Below are positions 60,497-64,000 of a stretch of DNA of 64,000 nucleotides, piece by piece. Source of the stretch: Planomonospora sp. ID82291 (GTDB lineage: Bacteria > Actinomycetota > Actinomycetes > Streptosporangiales > Streptosporangiaceae). Both the position numbers and the translations under genes were made by a program. The DNA is taken from positions 620,001 through 684,000 of the forward strand of contig NZ_JABTEX010000003.1 in the NCBI RefSeq assembly GCF_015711645.1, in the 5' to 3' direction. Numbering within the stretch: position 1 is the stretch's first letter; every line of letters begins with the position of its first letter. The notes under the pieces were generated by a model. The model had not been told where the DNA came from, ran no database searches, and saw only the letters and a program-made list of their open reading frames with translations.

Positions 60497-61516
60497 GTGA
60501 AGCGACCGACGATCGCCGACATCGCCCGTCAGGCGGGCGTCTCCAAAGTGGCGGTCTCCTACGCGCTGAACGACCGGCCGGGGGTGTCCGAGGCGAAACG
60601 GGCCCTCATCAAGGCCATCGCCGAGGAGATCGGCTGGCGGCCCAACAGCGCGGCGCGGGCGCTCAACGGCGCGCGGGCCAACAGCGTCGGCCTGACCGTC
60701 TGCCGCCCGGCCCGCGTCCTGGGCATGGAACCGTTCTTCATGGAGTTGATCAGCGGGATCGAGGGCGAGCTCTCCGCCCGGTCCTACGCGCTGATGCTCC
60801 AGGTGGTGGCCGATCCCGGGCAGGAGATGGAGATCTACCGCCGCTGGTGGGGCGAGCGCCGGGTGGACGGCGCGATCCTGGTCGACCTGCGCTTCGCCGA
60901 CCCGCGCATCACCGAGCTGGAGGAGCTGGGCCTGCCGGCCGTGGTGGTCGGCCACCCGTCGGAGGCGGGCTCGCTGGTGCCCGTCTGGTCCGACGACACC
61001 GCCGCCGTCCGCGAGGCCGTCGAGTACCTCGTGGCGCTCGGGCACCGCAGGATCGCCCGGGTCGCGGGGCTGCCCGAGCTGGTCCACACCGTCCTGCGCG
61101 ACCAGGCGTTCACCGGCGCCTGCCAGGAGCTCGGCGTGATCGGGTACACCATCACGCACACCGACTACACCGGAGAGGAGGGCGCGCGCGCCACCCGGCG
61201 CCTGATCGGCTCCCCCGCCCGGCCGACCGCGATCGTCTACGACAACGACATAATGGCCGTGGCCGGCCTGTCGGTGGCCCAGGAGATGCGGCTCGACGTG
61301 CCGCGGGACCTGTCCGTCGTGGCCTGGGACGACTCGCCGCTCTCCCAGGTCGTGCGGCCCGCCCTGACCGCGCTGACCCGCGACATCCCCTCCTACGGCG
61401 CCCGCGCCGCCCGGACCCTGCTGGCGCTGATCGCCGGTGAGGAGACCGCGGCCTTCGAGGACGAGGCGGCCCGGCTCGTCCCCCGGGGCAGCACCGCTCC
61501 GCCCCCGCCGGGCTGA
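60497..61516 (+). CDS. LacI family transcriptional regulator of the uptake operon
   Basis: A 339-residue repressor from GTG 60497. The HTH is KRPTIADIARQAGVSKVAVS with the hinge helix WRPNSAARALNGARANSVG. The periplasmic-binding-like domain contains LISGIEGELSARSYALMLQV, DGAILVDLRFADPRI and the end TAIVYDNDIMAVAG, VVAWDDSPLSQVVRPALTAL. Given the operon it faces, the inducer is probably a short manno- or gluco-oligosaccharide. Two hairpins follow. Confidence 0.93.
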   Translation: MKRPTIADIARQAGVSKVAVSYALNDRPGVSEAKRALIKAIAEEIGWRPNSAARALNGARANSVGLTVCRPARVLGMEPFFMELISGIEGELSARSYALMLQVVADPGQEMEIYRRWWGERRVDGAILVDLRFADPRITELEELGLPAVVVGHPSEAGSLVPVWSDDTAAVREAVEYLVALGHRRIARVAGLPELVHTVLRDQAFTGACQELGVIGYTITHTDYTGEEGARATRRLIGSPARPTAIVYDNDIMAVAGLSVAQEMRLDVPRDLSVVAWDDSPLSQVVRPALTALTRDIPSYGARAARTLLALIAGEETAAFEDEAARLVPRGSTAPPPPG

Positions 61517-61552
61517 GCCCCCCTCCCCGGCACGCGCGAGGCCGCGGGCGAT

Positions 61553-61579
61553 GGGTCCGCCGTCGGGAGCGGCGGACCC
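61553..61579 (+). terminator. 10-bp hairpin after LacI gene
   Basis: GGGTCCGCCG (61553-61562) pairs with 61570-61579 around 7 bases. It lies 37 bases after the LacI stop. Confidence 0.6.
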
Positions 61580-61597
61580 CCTCCCCGGCACGCGGAA

Positions 61598-61624
61598 GGC
61601 CGGTACGGCATCGCCGTACCGGCC
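61598..61624. terminator. 12-bp hairpin after helicase gene
   Basis: GGCCGGTACGGC (61598-61609) pairs perfectly with 61613-61624, loop ATC. It closes the helicase gene on the minus strand and may also back up LacI termination. Confidence 0.7.
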
Positions 61625-61644
61625 CTCACGGGATCAGGCGGTGA

Positions 61645-63489
61645 TCAGCGGCCGTACCGCGAACCGCCGGAGTGGTCGCCGCGCCCGCCGCGGTAGCCGC
61701 CGCCGGGACGCTCCGAGCGGCGCTCGCCGCCGCGGAACTCGCCCTGGCCCGCGGAACGGTCCGAACGGAACGGCTCGCCGCGGTAGCCGCCGGAGGGGCG
61801 GTCGCCGCCGCGGAACGGCTCGCCGCGGTGGCCGCCCTCGGCCGGGCGGTCGGAGCGGAACGGCTCGCGCCGCTCGCCGCCGCGGTAGCCGCCGGAGGGG
61901 CGGTCGCCGCGGAAGGAGTCGCGCTCGCCCGCCGGACGCTCGCCGCGGTAGCCGCCGGAAGGACGGTCGCCGCCGCGGTAGCCGCCGGAAGGACGGTCGC
62001 CGCCGCGGTAGCCGCCGGAGGGGCGGTCGCCGCGGAAGGAGTCGCGCTCGCCCGCCGGACGCTCGCCGCGGTAGCCGCCGGAAGGACGGTCGCCGCCGCG
62101 GTTGTCGTCACCGAAGGAGCGCTCGCGGGCCGGGCGGCCCTCGCCCTCGAACCGGTCGCGGAACCGGCGCGGGCCGCGGCCCCCTCCGCCGCCGAAGCCC
62201 TCACGGCGCTGGCGCTGCTTGGCCGCGGGGGCCGCGGGCTCCCAGACCGGGATCGGCTCGCCGCTGGGCCGCCGGGCCCCGGCGATCTCCTCCAGGCGCG
62301 GGTGGCCGGGGGTGGCCTTGAGGCGGAACGGCTTGATGCCCGCGCGGCGGGTCATCGCGTCGGTGGAGCGGCGCTCGTTGGGGAGCACCAGCGTCAGGAC
62401 GGTGCCCTTCTCCCCGGCGCGGGCCGTGCGGCCGCCGCGGTGCAGGTAGCTCTTGTGGTCCTGCGGCGGGTCGACGTGCAGCACGAGGCTGATGTTGTCG
62501 ACGTGGATGCCGCGGGCCGCGACGTCGGTGCAGACCAGGACGTTGATCGCGCCTTCCTTGAACTCCGCCAGGATGCGGGTGCGCTGGTTCTGGCGCTTGC
62601 CGCCGTGCAGGCCGCCGGCCTTGATGCCGACCTGGGCGAGCTGCTTGCACAGGCGGTCCACGCCGTGCTGGGTGCGGACGAAGATGATCGTCCGGCCCTC
62701 GCGGTTGGCGATCTCGGCGGTCACCGGGAACTTGTCGTCGCGGTGCACCTCCAGGACGTGGTGCTCCATGGTGTCCACCGAGGAGGCCGCCGGGGCCATC
62801 GAGTGGGTGACCGGGTCGGTCAGGAAGCGCCGGACGAGCTTGTCCACGTCGCCGTCGAGGGTGGCGGAGAACAGCAGGCGCTGGCTGTCGGCCGGGGTCT
62901 GCTGCAGGATCGCGCTGACCACGGGGAAGAAGCCGAGGTCGCACATGTGGTCGGCCTCGTCCAGGATGCTCACCTGGACCTCGTCCAGGGTGCACTCGCC
63001 CTGCTGGATCAGGTCGGTCAGCCGGCCGGGCGTCGCCACGACGACCTCGACGCCGCGGCGCAGCGCCTCGATCTGGCGGCCCATGGACATGCCGCCGACG
63101 ACGGTCTTCATCCGCAGCGACAGGCCCCGGCCGAGCGGCTCCAGCGCGTCGGTGACCTGCATGGCCAGCTCACGGGTCGGCACCAGGACGACGGCGAGCG
63201 GGTGGCCCGGACGGGCCTTGCGCCCGGCGATGCGGGCCATCATCGGCAGGCCGAAGGCCAGCGTCTTGCCGGACCCGGTCTGGCCGCGACCGAGCACGTC
63301 GATCCCGGACAGGATGTCGGGGATGGTGGCGCGCTGGATCGGGAAGGGGCTGTCGATGCCCTGCCGGGACAGGCCGGTCACCAGGGGCTTCGGCAGGCCG
63401 AGGAGGGTGAACTCGGAGACGCCGTCGGGGATCTCGGGGACGTCGATGACATCGATGTTCTCGGGCAGGGCAGCGTCGAGCATGGTCAC
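61645..63489 (-). CDS. DEAD-box RNA helicase with repetitive Gly/Arg-rich tail
   Basis: A 614-residue helicase. The Q motif is near residue 30 (FPIQRATIPDIL). Motif I is GRGQTGSGKT, Ia PTRELAMQV, II DEAD (SILDEADHMCDLGF), III SAT, V TDVAARGIHV and VI HRGGRTARAG. The last 190 residues are a low-complexity RNA-binding tail of repeated GGYRG, GDRPSGGYRGG and ERDSFRG units. Such enzymes unwind structured RNA in cold, ribosome assembly or mRNA decay. The start may be GTG 63489 or ATG 63483. A 5' leader of more than 100 bases with an 8-bp hairpin (63605-63612/63625-63632) precedes it. Confidence 0.94.
   Translation of the reverse strand: MTMLDAALPENIDVIDVPEIPDGVSEFTLLGLPKPLVTGLSRQGIDSPFPIQRATIPDILSGIDVLGRGQTGSGKTLAFGLPMMARIAGRKARPGHPLAVVLVPTRELAMQVTDALEPLGRGLSLRMKTVVGGMSMGRQIEALRRGVEVVVATPGRLTDLIQQGECTLDEVQVSILDEADHMCDLGFFPVVSAILQQTPADSQRLLFSATLDGDVDKLVRRFLTDPVTHSMAPAASSVDTMEHHVLEVHRDDKFPVTAEIANREGRTIIFVRTQHGVDRLCKQLAQVGIKAGGLHGGKRQNQRTRILAEFKEGAINVLVCTDVAARGIHVDNISLVLHVDPPQDHKSYLHRGGRTARAGEKGTVLTLVLPNERRSTDAMTRRAGIKPFRLKATPGHPRLEEIAGARRPSGEPIPVWEPAAPAAKQRQRREGFGGGGGRGPRRFRDRFEGEGRPARERSFGDDNRGGDRPSGGYRGERPAGERDSFRGDRPSGGYRGGDRPSGGYRGGDRPSGGYRGERPAGERDSFRGDRPSGGYRGGERREPFRSDRPAEGGHRGEPFRGGDRPSGGYRGEPFRSDRSAGQGEFRGGERRSERPGGGYRGGRGDHSGGSRYGR
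61700..62110. repeat. Coding tandem repeats in helicase tail
   Basis: The DNA encoding the helicase tail is made of imperfect 24-30 bp units (for example CGGTAGCCGCCGGAAGGACG, several copies). A longer block spanning RGERPAGERDSFRGDRPSGG-type sequence is duplicated about 105 bases apart. Copy number is likely to vary among strains. Confidence 0.85.
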
Positions 63490-63805
63490 GAAGACTCGTG
63501 CCTTTCGGTAGAAGAACGGGGCACGTCACTTCTGCGAAAGGACGAGCCTGGAGCGCGCGGCCGTGAGGCCGCGCTCGGTCGACGCCCACTTCGGAGGGGC
63601 GGTGGTGCGGTGCAAGTCGAGGCGCACCGCACGGGGCGGGTGTAGCTTACCCGCACGCAGTCAAACCACGATCAAGCATTCCCGGCGTTCGCAGTGCCGG
63701 GTCGGTCGGGGCGCACGCCGTTGAGGGGCGGACGCTTGTCCGTCGATGGAGACAACGCTCCGCACCGGGCGTTTCTTCCCGGCGCATGGCATTCTCTCAC
63801 ACATT
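63490..63805. other. Leader of helicase gene and intergenic region
   Basis: No gene is seen. It holds the helicase 5' leader hairpin at 63605-63632. On the minus strand TTGACT and TAAGCT (63667-63640 area) look promoter-like, but their spacing is poor. The part 63660-63800 shows nothing recognisable. Confidence 0.35.
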
Positions 63806-63846
63806 CCGGTACGGCCCGCAACCCGAAAAGCCGCGAGCCGTACCGG
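63806..63846 (-). terminator. 10-bp hairpin after SufT-like gene
   Basis: CCGGTACGGC (63806-63815) pairs perfectly with 63837-63846, just past the SufT-like stop on the minus strand. Confidence 0.6.
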
Positions 63847-63858
63847 AGACGAGGGTGC

Positions 63859-64000
63859 TCAGACGTTGAAACCGAGCATCCGCAGCTGGTCGCGGCCCTC
63901 ATCGGTGATCTTGTCGGGCCCCCACGGCGGGAGCCAGACCCAGTTGATCTTCACGTCGGAGACCATGCCGTCCAGCGCCGAGTGCGCCTGCTCCTCGATG
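63859..64000 (-). CDS. SufT-like iron-sulfur assembly factor (MIP18/DUF59 family), C-terminus only
   Basis: The last 47 codons are visible; the gene enters from the right edge. The reading EEQAHSALDGMVSDVKINWV, then WLPPWGPDKITDEGRDQLRM and LGFNV, is the characteristic C-terminal end of actinobacterial metal-sulfur cluster assembly factors (SufT/PaaD-like). They usually lie just downstream of the sufBDCSU operon, so that operon is expected beyond the right edge. A hairpin follows the stop. Confidence 0.88.
   Translation of the reverse strand, partial: IEEQAHSALDGMVSDVKINWVWLPPWGPDKITDEGRDQLRMLGFNV

Noticed and set aside
61700-62110. Regular repeats reminiscent of a CRISPR array
   Set aside because: The units are in frame with the helicase tail, are contiguous without unique spacers, and no cas gene is present.

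Overview
The window is very GC-rich, uses GTG starts often, and is densely packed on both strands. It carries actinobacterial signature families: DUF3090, SCO1664-type and MSMEG_4193-type proteins, DUF3099, dodecin, acVLRF1, a 6C-type RNA and IdeR- and CebR-type operators. This points to a filamentous actinomycete, most likely Streptosporangiaceae or a relative. That family placement is inference from gene content. It looks like chromosomal DNA. I see no tRNA, rRNA, CRISPR array, intact insertion sequence, phage or replication origin.

Layout. 0-3 kb: the minus-strand trio SCO1664-type/DUF3090/phosphomutase-like, then an aldo-keto reductase. 3-9 kb: a secreted anchored protein, fabI and fabG, the TldD/TldE protease pair and dodecin. 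9-12.4 kb: DUF3099, a 6C-like small RNA, mobA and moaA for molybdenum cofactor, and a NADAR protein. 12.6-14.6 kb: a small exported protein and RtcB RNA ligase. 14.7-18.4 kb: a phenolic-lipid type locus (type III PKS, ICMT-like methyltransferase, FAD hydroxylase) with a divergent UbiA prenyltransferase. 18.4-26.5 kb: an exported protein, a long-chain acyl-CoA ligase, a TRIC-type channel, a MocR regulator with a YczE-type membrane protein, a GH15 enzyme and a small DxDGDG-repeat protein.

26.6-38.7 kb is the least ordinary part. It holds a membrane-anchored GrpE-like protein, an ECF sigma factor, and a divergent operon of an acidic His/Asp-rich protein with two dynamin-like GTPases. Farther along are an Hsp70-type ATPase carrying a propeller-like domain instead of a peptide-binding domain, and an unrecognised partner. 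A DUF4097 gene, a beta-lactamase-family remnant and a hybrid HTH regulator sit inside it. I read this as a candidate chaperone/dynamin membrane-stress module.

38.7-50.6 kb: LD-carboxypeptidase, sulfotransferase, ABC exporter, enoyl-CoA hydratase-like protein, small HTH protein, ABC-F ATPase, acVLRF1 peptidyl-tRNA hydrolase, a degenerate EAL-CBS protein, DUF1772 and AraC, and an iron-regulated siderophore-interacting protein. 50.6-51.9 kb: hisG and hisE. 52-61.5 kb: a complete oligosaccharide-uptake operon (binding protein, two permeases, two ATPases, beta-mannosidase) with a divergent LacI regulator and a perfect CebR/CelR-type operator. 61.6-64 kb: a DEAD-box helicase with a repetitive Gly/Arg-rich tail and the 3' end of a SufT-like gene.

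Two structural habits recur. Long perfect inverted repeats mark many gene ends, and short tandem duplications copy a stop codon plus flanking sequence at five or more gene ends.
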